26,039 bases of DNA from Bacillota bacterium (GTDB taxonomy: Bacteria > Bacillota > Clostridia > Tissierellales > Sedimentibacteraceae). Positions 14,378 to 22,786 of the stretch are shown one piece after another (within the stretch, counting starts at the first letter, position 1; every line of letters begins with the position of its first letter). Location of the stretch: the NCBI GenBank assembly GCA_023453025.1, contig JAEXUD010000049.1, forward strand, positions 1 to 26,039, read 5' to 3'. Under the pieces are notes generated by a model, which was not told the DNA's origin, searched no databases, and saw nothing but the letters and a program-made list of their open reading frames with translations. The translations under genes and the position numbers were made by a program.

Positions 14378-15656
14378 CATAACTGTCAAGTCCTTCACGG
14401 TTGCCATCAAACTGTTCATATTCCTTATTTCCCATGATTTTTATTATTCTTTCCACCATTTCATATACATCTTCATATGAGACATATAGAGGAACCGGTG
14501 CCAGTCTTATGACATTTGGATATCTGAAATCAGGAATAATATTATTAGCTTTAAACGCTTCGTTAATTCTTAAAGCATCGTTATGTGTTAGGGCAACATG
14601 TCCTCCTCTTACGGAATCTTCTCTTGGATTTCCTATTCCGAAGCCATATTTTGCAAGCTTTTCATCAATCAGATACATCATGTAAGCCGTAATTTTTAAT
14701 GATTTCTCTCTCAGATTCTCAAGTCCTGCTTCATTAATCATTTTTATCGAGCCTTCAATAGGTGCCATTGATAAGATTGGCTGTGTACCCATTTGCCATC
14801 CGCCTGCATACTCGGCATGTTCAAAATCCTGTGACAGATTAAATTGAGTTTCTTTTTTGTTGCCATGCCATCCGGCAAGACCGGGCTTCATTTTAAAATG
14901 CTTTTTATTTATATACAAGCCTGCAATAGCTCCGGGACCGCCATTTAAATATTTATAGTCGCACCATACCGCAAAATCCGGATCAATTTTTTTAAAATCA
15001 TGGGGCACAACACCGATTGAATGGCAAAGGTCAAATCCTACATATATTCCTTTTTTATGTGCTTCTCCGGATATCCGTTCCATATCTACCAGCTGTGCAG
15101 ATCTATAAAGCACTGATGGCAGGAATATCATGCATACATCATCAGTCATTGCTTCTATCATGTCATCTTCATTGATATATTCTCCGTCACGGCTTTTTAC
15201 TACCTTTAAACATCCATCAGGGTCATACCCATGCGCTTTGATATCACTCATTACAGCATACTTGTCTGTAGGGAAATTAATATCATCCATAATAATTTTA
15301 TTTTTTTCAGGTGTCGGATGATAGAAGGTATGTATACCTTGATGTATATTAACCGTAGTACTGTTTCCGCACGTAACTTCTGCAGGGTCCGCATTTATCA
15401 GTGGAGCCATCATAGCGCCTAATGTATCTTGATACAAAAAATATCCGCCCTTGGTCCAAATGCCAATTCCTAATTCCTTCCATGATTTAAGCGCCTTGAA
15501 TAATGTTTCTTCGGCATCCTTGCTGCATAATCCGCATGAGTTGCCATCCATGTAGATTTCGCCTTCATTGATATAAAAGCGTTCCTTAAATTTTGCCAGC
15601 TTATCCTCCATATCTAATTTTTTTGCAAAATCTTTTGTCAGCTCAAAATTGTACAT
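14370..15656 (-). CDS. kynU: Kynureninase
   Basis: A 428-aa PLP enzyme (aminotransferase class V fold) cleaving L-kynurenine to anthranilate and alanine. Family marks: YMDGNSCGLCSKDA at 35-48 (the DGNSLG-like loop), CGNSTTVNIHQ at 96-106, GFDLCHSIGVVPHD at 207-220 with PLP-ring Asp209 and His212, WCDYKYLNGGPGAI at 231-244 with Schiff-base Lys235, and GLAGWHGN plus GTQPILSMAP later. Length is normal (about 400-430). GGGAGGAG precedes the ATG. It follows the AOR-like gene on the same strand with a 97-bp gap; the gap contains a TATAAT, so a separate promoter is possible. No other kynurenine-pathway gene is in the window. Confidence 0.93.
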   Translation of the reverse strand: MYNFELTKDFAKKLDMEDKLAKFKERFYINEGEIYMDGNSCGLCSKDAEETLFKALKSWKELGIGIWTKGGYFLYQDTLGAMMAPLINADPAEVTCGNSTTVNIHQGIHTFYHPTPEKNKIIMDDINFPTDKYAVMSDIKAHGYDPDGCLKVVKSRDGEYINEDDMIEAMTDDVCMIFLPSVLYRSAQLVDMERISGEAHKKGIYVGFDLCHSIGVVPHDFKKIDPDFAVWCDYKYLNGGPGAIAGLYINKKHFKMKPGLAGWHGNKKETQFNLSQDFEHAEYAGGWQMGTQPILSMAPIEGSIKMINEAGLENLREKSLKITAYMMYLIDEKLAKYGFGIGNPREDSVRGGHVALTHNDALRINEAFKANNIIPDFRYPNVIRLAPVPLYVSYEDVYEMVERIIKIMGNKEYEQFDGNREGLDSYVK

Positions 15657-15753
15657 AATTTTCTCCTCCCTTTATAATCTTGTTATTATTCACAGGTGAT
15701 TTTTATTATAATAATAGAAGTAACGAGTCTGTATCATGTCTCTTAATATTTAT

Positions 15754-17310
15754 TCAGCTGAAATATCTATACAGCACTTTTGTAAATTCAGGAATGTTTT
15801 TCTGGATTGACTGCACTGCGTTGTTTCTTTCGTCTTCAATTTCACGATTAATGCATTCGCCGGAATAATTCAGCATATCCACAATTGTTTGCTTTATGCC
15901 CGTTTTATAATAAAACATGTCAGCTATTATATTTAATGCTTCCTGATTATTAATTAATGCAAAGGATGTAAAAATACAAAACCCCACATTTTCCAGCAAA
16001 AATATCTGTCTGTACATCAATTCCAAATCATCAATATCCTTAAATTCTTCAAAAAACTTATCAACAGAAATATCGAACTTCTTTTCCTCACTGATTACCG
16101 GCTTTGTTACTAATGATTTCAGAGCTGTATTTTCCCTGAATAAATTATATATACCGATTGTCTTAGAGCCTATTATTTTTCCCAGAATCGAATTTGATTC
16201 AATTTCATGCAGCAAATCATATATTTCACTTTTGGAAGGTTTTTTATTAATCGCTTTGAAATATATGTTAGTGCTGAATACAAATTCTATGGAATCTATT
16301 CCTAATTCAAAGGCTTTTGTATTTACTCTTTTGGCAAATGAAATATCCTCCATATTGTAACAATGTTTCAATGCCGCATTTATCTCGCTTTCGGCAGGAG
16401 CAGAAAATGCTTCTTCATTATTTCTGCAATGTCTGTTCAGGCATCCGATAACACAAAGAGGCGAGCAAGTCTTATTTATTTTCTTGTTACTTGATTTATT
16501 GGATTTTGCCTTAGTCAATTCAGCATTGTTTTCTATTATAGAAATATTATTTTTATCCTTCAGTAGTTTTATTAATGTTATCGAGCCGTTACCAGGCAGC
16601 GCCTGCCCACAAATGGGATTATCAATTATTAGCCTCGACAGCTTTTTACTTTCAACAGAAAATTTATATTTATCAAAGCATTTATTTTCAAAATATTTAT
16701 CGTTATTAATTACCACTGCCTTTAAATTTTTGCTGCCCCAAATGTCTCCAAATCCGTTTCTGGAACAGTAATACTCAGGATATCCTTCAGGGTATGTGCT
16801 GAACAATGTTGACATGGGCATCATAACATCAGCAGCAGGACCTGTTCCTATAATGGCACAGTCATTTCCACAGCTTGACTTTATTTCTGATATAACATTC
16901 GGAATATAATTTTGATTGATATTGATATTTCTTATTTCTGTTTTATCATTATCTATATAAATAACTGTGTTAATATTTTCGGATTTCCCTGTAATAACCA
17001 GCGCCTCAATACCGGCGGAAGCAAATTTCTGCGGAAAAGCTCCGGTCATATTCATTATTTGCAGCCCCATACCCTTTCCTCTGCGTGTTGCCAATGTTAT
17101 TCTTCCCGAGCTTGGAGCCGTTGTTCCGGTAAATAACCCAATAGTGAATACAATTACATTATCATCGTCAAGTCTGTCTGTTGAAGGAGTGGTATGTTTA
17201 CTGCATAAATACGCTGCAAGACCTCTTCCGTAATGTCTTATTTCATTTATATTATATTCTTCATAAGAAATTTCTTTATTTGTTAAGTCCACATAGCAAA
17301 TTTTACTCAT
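15754..17310 (-). CDS. Short aldehyde:ferredoxin oxidoreductase-family protein
   Basis: A 518-aa AOR-like protein, clearly shorter than the usual 600-700. The N-terminal domain is well kept: YGRGLAAYLCSK at 27-38, LFTGTTAPSSGRITLATRRG at 59-78, and NGFGDIWGSKNLKAVVIN at 185-202. A Cys group follows (C282, C286, C290, C295), and one more Cys in GFCIFTSF (C445), together resembling the four ligands of the AOR [4Fe-4S] cluster, though the first spacing (C-x3-C) differs from the usual C-x2-C. ELGIDSIEF at 335-343 matches the D-x-x-G-x-D pterin region. The middle segment that normally lies between that motif and the last Cys is much shortened, so tungsto-pterin binding is doubtful. GGAGC lies upstream of the ATG. 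It precedes kynU. Confidence 0.8.
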   Translation of the reverse strand: MSKICYVDLTNKEISYEEYNINEIRHYGRGLAAYLCSKHTTPSTDRLDDDNVIVFTIGLFTGTTAPSSGRITLATRRGKGMGLQIMNMTGAFPQKFASAGIEALVITGKSENINTVIYIDNDKTEIRNININQNYIPNVISEIKSSCGNDCAIIGTGPAADVMMPMSTLFSTYPEGYPEYYCSRNGFGDIWGSKNLKAVVINNDKYFENKCFDKYKFSVESKKLSRLIIDNPICGQALPGNGSITLIKLLKDKNNISIIENNAELTKAKSNKSSNKKINKTCSPLCVIGCLNRHCRNNEEAFSAPAESEINAALKHCYNMEDISFAKRVNTKAFELGIDSIEFVFSTNIYFKAINKKPSKSEIYDLLHEIESNSILGKIIGSKTIGIYNLFRENTALKSLVTKPVISEEKKFDISVDKFFEEFKDIDDLELMYRQIFLLENVGFCIFTSFALINNQEALNIIADMFYYKTGIKQTIVDMLNYSGECINREIEDERNNAVQSIQKNIPEFTKVLYRYFS

Positions 17311-17513
17311 GTTCAGCTCCTGTTATTGTCTTTAAAAATATTTATAAGCTTCTGAAAATCCTGAATTTTAATAAATATTTTCTTTTAAACATCTATAACC
17401 TTTACTTCTGATATAGTCTTCATCAAACTGCTTTTTGTCAATTGAGTTTTGTTAAATATATTATTATTATATCAAATATATTTTTTTTCACAACAAATAA
17501 CTTACAACGCCAA

Positions 17514-17553
17514 AAACTATCTGGAAAATTTTTAATAATTTTCGAGATAGTTT
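17514..17553. repeat. 40-bp stem-loop (17-bp arms)
   Basis: Arms 17514-17530 and 17537-17553 pair at 16 of 17 positions around the loop TTTAAT. The outer parts are AAACTATCT and AGATAGTTT. It sits about 200 bp upstream of the AOR-like gene. It may be a terminator relic or part of a degenerate mobile element. Confidence 0.65.
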
Positions 17554-17777
17554 CATACAAACGCATGCATTAATTACATTATTATACATTAATAATTTAT
17601 TTTTACTATTTTTGAATTTTGTACTAACACTTTACACATGTCGAATATTGTCTATTGTGTATATGTTAAAACAATATATACTTTAAACTAAATAAATATT
17701 TATTTAAGTGTTATGTGATTTTGCAAAACCATAAAATTGTACATGCCCAATTACTCCTGTGAAATTGTAATGGGGAC

Positions 17778-17829
17778 ACAATAGCGAAACTAAAAAAGTT
17801 AATCTGCTTAGAAATAGTTTCGCTGTTGT
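17778..17829. repeat. 52-bp stem-loop (15-bp arms)
   Basis: Arms 17778-17792 and 17815-17829 match at 14 of 15 positions, and the odd pair would be a T-G wobble in RNA. AGCGAAACTA/TAGTTTCGCT is perfect. The 22-base loop contains AAAAGTT, which is complementary to AACTTTT directly after the right arm, so a second pairing is possible. It lies about 180 bp upstream of the OmpR-type regulator. Function unknown. Confidence 0.65.
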
Positions 17830-18007
17830 AACTTTTAATGAATAATTTGCGTCTTAATTAGTAAGCATGCTTTATTTGTTCACAAAGATATCACATAAAT
17901 AAAGTAAACTGTAAGGGGTTATTATATAGTTTTGTCATAGCTTCACGCAATCTTTAGTTATTCATAATTAAATAATTCATCTTATTTTCCCACGGAGCTT
18001 TAGTAAT

Positions 18008-18721
18008 ATGAAGAAAATATTATTTATATATGACGATAAAAATAATGATACTTCTGATATTTTGCATAAAGATGATTCAGAATTAATCGTCAAATGTACA
18101 GCAGAGTCAGCATTAAAAACTATTGAACAGCATGTAGATTTTAATCTTATTGTATTTAAAGGGTCAGTTTTAGAAATTGAAGATTTTGAATTTTGCAGAA
18201 AAATTCAAAATCTTGTTCAGTGTCCCATAATATACTTACCTTCAAAAATTACGACCTTAAATAATATTTTGGGCCTTGAAATGAATGAAAACGATTATAT
18301 TTTTCAACCATTTCCGATAGAGGAATTTATTGAAAAAACAGCATCATACATTAAAGAGGGGCTTACCGGTATTAAAGAAGAGTTCGCCGGAATACAGTTG
18401 AACAATGATAATGTGATTGCTTTCGGAGATTTGGGAATTAATCCGGAAGACCATGAAGTTTATAAAAACGGGCAAAAAATAGAATTATCACCATTGGAAT
18501 ACAAGCTGTTGCTTTTTTTAGTAGATAACAAAGGCAAAATTTTAACGAATGAGCAGATAATAAATTGTGTATGGGGTATAGCATACGGCGATGTCCGCAT
18601 GCTAAGGGTCGCCATAAGAAGACTCAGGAGTAAAATTGATCCTTATGGCGGATATATAACAACAATACGAGGAAAAGGATATAAATTAACTATACCTCAA
18701 AGTACAGCAGTCAACTGTTAA
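18008..18721 (+). CDS. OmpR-type regulator with degenerate receiver
   Basis: A 237-aa protein with an N-terminal receiver-like domain (about 1-118) and a C-terminal winged-helix DNA-binding domain (about 135-230; LSPLEYKLLLFLVDNKGKIL at 160-179, then RVAIRRLRSKID and TTIRGKGYKL). The receiver is damaged as a phospho-switch: the Asp that receives phosphate is Lys51 (NLIVFK where DLIILD is usual), and the conserved Lys of the K-P-F motif is Gln100 (FQPF). The acidic pair D9-D10 remains. No histidine kinase is nearby. It probably acts as a phosphorylation-independent regulator. The start has GGAG ten bases upstream. The TetR-family gene follows 50 bp downstream, so they may be co-transcribed. 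Targets are unknown; the divergent AOR-like/kynU genes are candidates. Confidence 0.85.
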   Translation: MKKILFIYDDKNNDTSDILHKDDSELIVKCTAESALKTIEQHVDFNLIVFKGSVLEIEDFEFCRKIQNLVQCPIIYLPSKITTLNNILGLEMNENDYIFQPFPIEEFIEKTASYIKEGLTGIKEEFAGIQLNNDNVIAFGDLGINPEDHEVYKNGQKIELSPLEYKLLLFLVDNKGKILTNEQIINCVWGIAYGDVRMLRVAIRRLRSKIDPYGGYITTIRGKGYKLTIPQSTAVNC

Positions 18722-18771
18722 ATCTCATCATCATACGCATAATATCAACACTGAATTTGAGGGGGTACACA

Positions 18772-19344
18772 GTGTCATATTCTATCATGACTGAAATGAC
18801 TAAAAAAGTCCTTTCAGAATCATTAAAAAAGCTTTTAATAACAAAACCTATAAATAAGATTACCGTCAAAGATGTTGTGAAAATTTCTAGATTATCACGT
18901 CAAACATTTTACTATCATTTTCAAGATATTTATGAGCTGTTAGACTGGACTGTCAAGACAGAATTAAGAGAGCTGTTAAAAAATTACAAATCAGATGATT
19001 GGAAAAAAACCGTTATAGATTTGTTGAATAATATCAAGAAAAACAAGACTATGTTTCCTTATGTAATAGAATCAATAGGTTATGAACGTTTTGAATACAT
19101 TATATATCCTGATATATATAGATTCTGTAAAAATGTGATAAACGAACTTGTCGGTAATACAATTGTTGTAGATAAATACAAGAATTTTCTTGCAAACTTT
19201 CACACTGTTTCGCTTATTGGACTGGTATTGCAATGGTCTAAAAATGGTATGAAGGATAATCCCGAGGAATTTGTAAAATTATTGCACATGACTATCTATG
19301 AAACAGCTTCCAATATCCTGGAAAAATACGGTGACGCAAGTTAA
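18772..19344 (+). CDS. TetR-family regulator, DhaS-like
   Basis: A 190-aa TetR/AcrR-type regulator. The helix-turn-helix is ITVKDVVKISRLSRQTFYYH at about 30-49 in the GTG-start numbering, followed by FQDIYELLDW. MTKKVLSESLKKLLITKPINK upstream makes it look like DhaS, the dihydroxyacetone-kinase operon regulator branch with a C-terminal TetR_C_8-like domain. A ligand cannot be inferred; DhaS itself works as a co-activator, so repression should not be assumed. I chose GTG at 18772 because GAGGGGGT lies five bases upstream; an in-frame TTG at 18757 has no site. It follows the OmpR-type regulator. The end of the gene is inside a terminator hairpin. Confidence 0.85.
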   Translation: MSYSIMTEMTKKVLSESLKKLLITKPINKITVKDVVKISRLSRQTFYYHFQDIYELLDWTVKTELRELLKNYKSDDWKKTVIDLLNNIKKNKTMFPYVIESIGYERFEYIIYPDIYRFCKNVINELVGNTIVVDKYKNFLANFHTVSLIGLVLQWSKNGMKDNPEEFVKLLHMTIYETASNILEKYGDAS

Positions 19345-19354
19345 CCGTATTTTT
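19322..19354 (+). terminator. Terminator overlapping the TetR-gene stop
   Basis: AAAAATACGGT (19322-19332) pairs perfectly with ACCGTATTTTT (19344-19354) around an 11-base loop containing the stop codon; the T-run is part of the stem's 3' arm. It should end the regulator transcript. Confidence 0.7.
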
Positions 19355-19447
19355 ATTGCTTTCATTTATTTAGCGTTAACTGCGCTGCAATACAGGCATA
19401 AGGAATGCTGTTTATAAACGATTAAATATTTTCCGGCAACTAAAAAC

Positions 19448-19497
19448 AACAGGTTAAATTTATTGGAATCAATAAATTTAACCTGTTTGTTTTTTAA
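19448..19497. terminator. Strong bidirectional terminator before the SLH gene end
   Basis: A perfect 17-bp stem (19448-19464 with 19471-19487) around the loop GGAATC. On the plus side it is followed by TGTTTTTTAA, on the minus side by GTTTTTA. It can end both the TetR-side transcript and the S-layer-type gene (stop at 19575). Confidence 0.85.
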
Positions 19498-19574
19498 TTC
19501 AATTCATTTTGAAGAGATTTTTTCACTCTTCCAGCTTCGCTACGCTTAGACTCTGATAAAATCTTGCCATAATA

Positions 19575-22355
19575 CTACTCAACTATTACCAAGGATACAA
19601 CAACTCCGCTTCTTACTTCGATATCTTGCACTTCAGTATCGCCTGCTGTTATCTCATCTTTTATGTCCTCATAGCCTATTGCAACTATATTTTCATCTTC
19701 ATCATAAAGAATTGTATCTTCGTCCAATGTGTAAATAGTACCGTCAACAGTAATCTTGGTTCCTGATGAATTGATATAATCTACTGTACCCTCAGCAGTA
19801 TCATCATCATCTTCTTCTTCAGTTGTATCTTCAGGCAATACCAGGATTAAGTCGATTTCATCATCAGAATTGATGTAAACAACTATTTCTGTTTCATCTT
19901 CATCAATGTCATAAAGATCTCCTAATTCGTCAGCTTCATCACTGTCTTCCATCAGTACTACTGTGCCATGATCTGAAAGTGGGAGCATATCTCCGTTTAT
20001 TGTAAGCCATCCTCTGTTTGCGCTTACATCATCTGCCGTTCCTCTGAAAATCATGCCGGCTTCTTCACCGTCAATTTCAAAAGCTGTACCGGTAGTTGCG
20101 GATGAAGGTATAAATACTGCGTGAGCCTCATCTATAACTTCTCCGTCATAATCTATGGCAAATACACCTTCAACATCGCTTGCTCTGACTACGTCATCTG
20201 CATCTGTGTCTTTTTCAGTGTCACTGTCATCTGTGTACACCTCAACAGTCTGGATTTCGTCGCCATTGTCATCATAAGCTTCATCTAAACCATAGATGTA
20301 TGCGAATATCACATCAGTTGCTTTGTCAATTTCATCAGGAGCTGCTACCAATACTTCTATTTCTCCGGAAGAATTTCTGACAACATATGCAACTACATCG
20401 CTCGGAAGATCTTCTACATCGGCTGTTGAATAATCATCACCTGCGTCAAATACTATAGCATCTGCTGCAAACTCATTTGTGGATTTTTCAAGATCAATTT
20501 CAGACGGATTATCGTCAAAGAAATCAGTTACATTCTCTATTACTTCAATCTCAGTTATTCTTTCGTCCGCATTTAATTTGTATTTGATTAAGAAATCATC
20601 TGATGATGCCAAATTTCCGATAATGTCCAAGTCACCGCCAACAACCTCACCATCATCATACTCAACATCTAATTCTACCAGAGGATCTCCATCATCATAT
20701 TCAGCAGGATCTTCAATTTCATCACCGTCAGAATTAACATCTACATCAATTTCGTAGGCAATTTCTTCCCCGTCCTGAGTTGCAAGCTTAAGCCTCGGAT
20801 AATCATCTACTGACCATTCTCCAAATTCTACATCTATATTTCCGGATTCACTTCCTATTACTACGGCATAATCCGTCGGTCCTGCTGATTCACCGTCATA
20901 ATCAACTATTTCACCAAACTGATCCAGATAGAAAACACCTTCGTCTCCAAGTGCAAGAACACTTCCGATGTACAGTGAACCTAAATCATATTCTGTTCCG
21001 TCTATGAAGTAAACTTCGTCATCATCATTTGCTCTTGTTATTTTTCCTTCAACAGTATCTCTTGAAACTGCCAAGATAACGGCTGTTTCATCTTCAGATT
21101 CATATACGATTACTACATCATCTTCTTTTATGTCTTCTAAGGAATCAACCGCTCCTGTAATAGTTATATTCGCCAAATCAGCTTCATCATCATCGTCAAG
21201 CGGCAAATCAATACCATCTAGGGAATCGTTGCCATCAACATACTCGTTTTCAATCCTTACAACATCGGTTCTTATAGTTGTAACAAATCCCACGATTTCA
21301 TCTTCGTCAACCTTTCCGTCACCGTCTCCGCCAAGGTCTTTGTCATCATTTGCAACAACCTTTATAGTTTCGGTATCTTCAAGTTCAGCCAGCTCTATGT
21401 CAGATTCTTTTATTGCTCCGTTTTCGAATATTATTGAATTATCGATGTCTATATCGTCAAATTCTATATCTACATCTTTTCCGGCTGTTGTTTCAATTGT
21501 TAATTCTTCATCAACAACCTCATCAACTTCACCTTCAATAACCAATGAGTTAGTTCCTCTTACGTAGACTACTTCATCATCATCGTTTAGATATACGTCC
21601 AGGTTTTGGAACATATAAGGAGCTAAGTCTACATAATCTCCGGCATAGTTGCTGTTGTCAGGATCTAAATCTTCTGTAGTAACATCGAAATCTGTATCAA
21701 GCTCAGCTATTCTGCTTAAAAGTTCTACATATTCTCCGTCAGAATCCTCTGTTTTTACAACATCTCCGTCAGTATTTACAGTTACAAGTACTGCTTCCAA
21801 AGCATTGTACATGGCTTGTGCCACTCCGCCTCTGTCAGCTCCTGCAGCGGTCATTGTAACACCGTCTGTAATTCCTAATTCAGCTGCTTTAACTTTGAAG
21901 TTTGTCGGCCAAGTCATGGATTTGATTTCGTTTGAAGAATCCGTATATCCTAAACCTCTGACTAACATAGTTAAAACTTCATCATAAGTTACCTGTTTGT
22001 CCGGAGTGAACTTTCCGTCTCCGGTTCCTATAACTATGTTTCTTCCTGCAGCTATTGCTATCCAAGGATCAGCCCAGTGTCCCTGAGTATCTGTAAAGTT
22101 ACTCTTTGAACCTGTTACTAAATCTCCGTATCCAAGAAGTTCAACCATTAATTTAGCCATTTCAGCTCTTGTTACGGTATTTTCAGGCCTGTAAGTACCG
22201 TCTTCATAGCCTGTTACTACGCCTAAAGCAGTTAAAGTTTCAATTGCTTTTGCATAATCAGAGTCAGCTATGTCTTCGAATGTGCTTGCGAATGCAAAGC
22301 TCATGCTTGATAATACCATTGCGATTACCAAGACAAGTGATAATACCTTTTTCAT
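19575..22355 (-). CDS. SLH-domain surface (S-layer-type) protein, highly acidic
   Basis: A 926-aa secreted protein. Residues 1-23 form a signal peptide (MKKVLSLVLVIAMVL, then SSMSFAFA), with likely cleavage after Ala23. SLH domain 1 spans about 25-75 (TGYEDGTYRPENTVTRAEMA), SLH 2 about 84-137 (HWADPWI, GDGKFTPDKQVTYDE), and a weaker SLH 3 about 150-190. SLH trimers bind pyruvylated wall polymers. The remaining 730 residues are extremely rich in Asp and Glu, with several repeats of a beta-rich module beginning [V/A]EG[K/T/E]V/I and including IYTLDEDTILYDEDENIVAI near the end. DVNSDG near residue 540 and DLGGDGDG near 340 look like calcium-loop motifs. AGGAGGAAAT precedes the ATG. A main S-layer subunit or an abundant wall protein is likely; an exact homolog cannot be named. 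Confidence 0.9.
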   Translation of the reverse strand: MKKVLSLVLVIAMVLSSMSFAFASTFEDIADSDYAKAIETLTALGVVTGYEDGTYRPENTVTRAEMAKLMVELLGYGDLVTGSKSNFTDTQGHWADPWIAIAAGRNIVIGTGDGKFTPDKQVTYDEVLTMLVRGLGYTDSSNEIKSMTWPTNFKVKAAELGITDGVTMTAAGADRGGVAQAMYNALEAVLVTVNTDGDVVKTEDSDGEYVELLSRIAELDTDFDVTTEDLDPDNSNYAGDYVDLAPYMFQNLDVYLNDDDEVVYVRGTNSLVIEGEVDEVVDEELTIETTAGKDVDIEFDDIDIDNSIIFENGAIKESDIELAELEDTETIKVVANDDKDLGGDGDGKVDEDEIVGFVTTIRTDVVRIENEYVDGNDSLDGIDLPLDDDDEADLANITITGAVDSLEDIKEDDVVIVYESEDETAVILAVSRDTVEGKITRANDDDEVYFIDGTEYDLGSLYIGSVLALGDEGVFYLDQFGEIVDYDGESAGPTDYAVVIGSESGNIDVEFGEWSVDDYPRLKLATQDGEEIAYEIDVDVNSDGDEIEDPAEYDDGDPLVELDVEYDDGEVVGGDLDIIGNLASSDDFLIKYKLNADERITEIEVIENVTDFFDDNPSEIDLEKSTNEFAADAIVFDAGDDYSTADVEDLPSDVVAYVVRNSSGEIEVLVAAPDEIDKATDVIFAYIYGLDEAYDDNGDEIQTVEVYTDDSDTEKDTDADDVVRASDVEGVFAIDYDGEVIDEAHAVFIPSSATTGTAFEIDGEEAGMIFRGTADDVSANRGWLTINGDMLPLSDHGTVVLMEDSDEADELGDLYDIDEDETEIVVYINSDDEIDLILVLPEDTTEEEDDDDTAEGTVDYINSSGTKITVDGTIYTLDEDTILYDEDENIVAIGYEDIKDEITAGDTEVQDIEVRSGVVVSLVIVE

Positions 22356-22786
22356 TCTTTATTTCCTCCTACTATTTTTAAATGGTTTATAGTCACTTAA
22401 TTACTTTTTAATTTATGAATATTAAACAATCTTCCATATCATAAATTTAATACTATGTATCGTTTATTCGTGCAGCACATAAAATGCAATTAAGCGCCTA
22501 TCCATTAACATATTCACTTTTTTGCACATTAAATTCAATGGTCAATATTATTGATTTGTTAAATATTGTTACACTTTTTGCCATATGTAAAGCATGTTTT
22601 TGACTAAATTGTAATAAACTTGTAATAAATGAGTTTGCAAGCATTATAGTAATAGCAAAAAGTGAAAAAGCACAGCTTAAACATCGCTGTGCCTTACTTT
22701 TATTAAATTAGTAATCATATATGCATATAATGTAATGGTATACCAAAAACTAAACGGTACAGATCTTGAATAATTCTCAAAATCAT
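22356..22786. other. 431-bp upstream region of the SLH gene
   Basis: No gene is visible. The right 120 bp hold the terminator of the coiled-coil membrane gene; the rest, about 300 bp, is the AT-rich leader and promoter region of the SLH gene. Long untranslated leaders are common for abundant S-layer transcripts. I could not settle on one promoter: several TTGAC-like boxes (for example TTGACC on the minus strand near 22543) lack a good -10 at 17 bases. Confidence 0.5.
22665..22692 (-). terminator. Terminator of the coiled-coil membrane protein gene
   Basis: On the minus strand GCACAGC (22692-22686) pairs with GCTGTGC (22676-22670) around a 9-base loop and is followed by TTTTT (22669-22665). 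It lies about 95 bases past the stop at 22787 and isolates that gene from the SLH gene. Confidence 0.75.

Larger units (their letters stand above)
17311..18007. other. 697-bp AT-rich non-coding region with two inverted repeats
   Basis: No gene can be supported here on either strand. The left part is the upstream region of the AOR-like gene; it contains a perfect TTGACA on the minus strand near 17441, but the nearest fair -10 (TATATC) is 20 bases away. The middle holds the two repeats listed separately. The right part is the leader of the OmpR-type regulator, with no convincing promoter pair. Short ORFs here lack ribosome sites and family resemblance. Confidence 0.6.

Noticed and set aside
17420..17446. 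TTGACA -35 upstream of the AOR-like gene
   Set aside because: The nearest fair -10 (TATATC) is 20 bases away; that spacing fits only special activators, so no promoter is called.
17794..17836. Pseudoknot formed by AAAAGTT in the 17.78-kb stem-loop and AACTTTT after it
   Set aside because: With no linker between the long stem's end and the second strand, the geometry would not close; only an alternative, mutually exclusive fold is plausible.
20479..21987. Plus-strand serine-rich open frames inside the SLH gene
   Set aside because: They are the antisense shadow of Asp/Glu-rich codons; no ribosome sites, and the minus-strand frame has a signal peptide and SLH domains.
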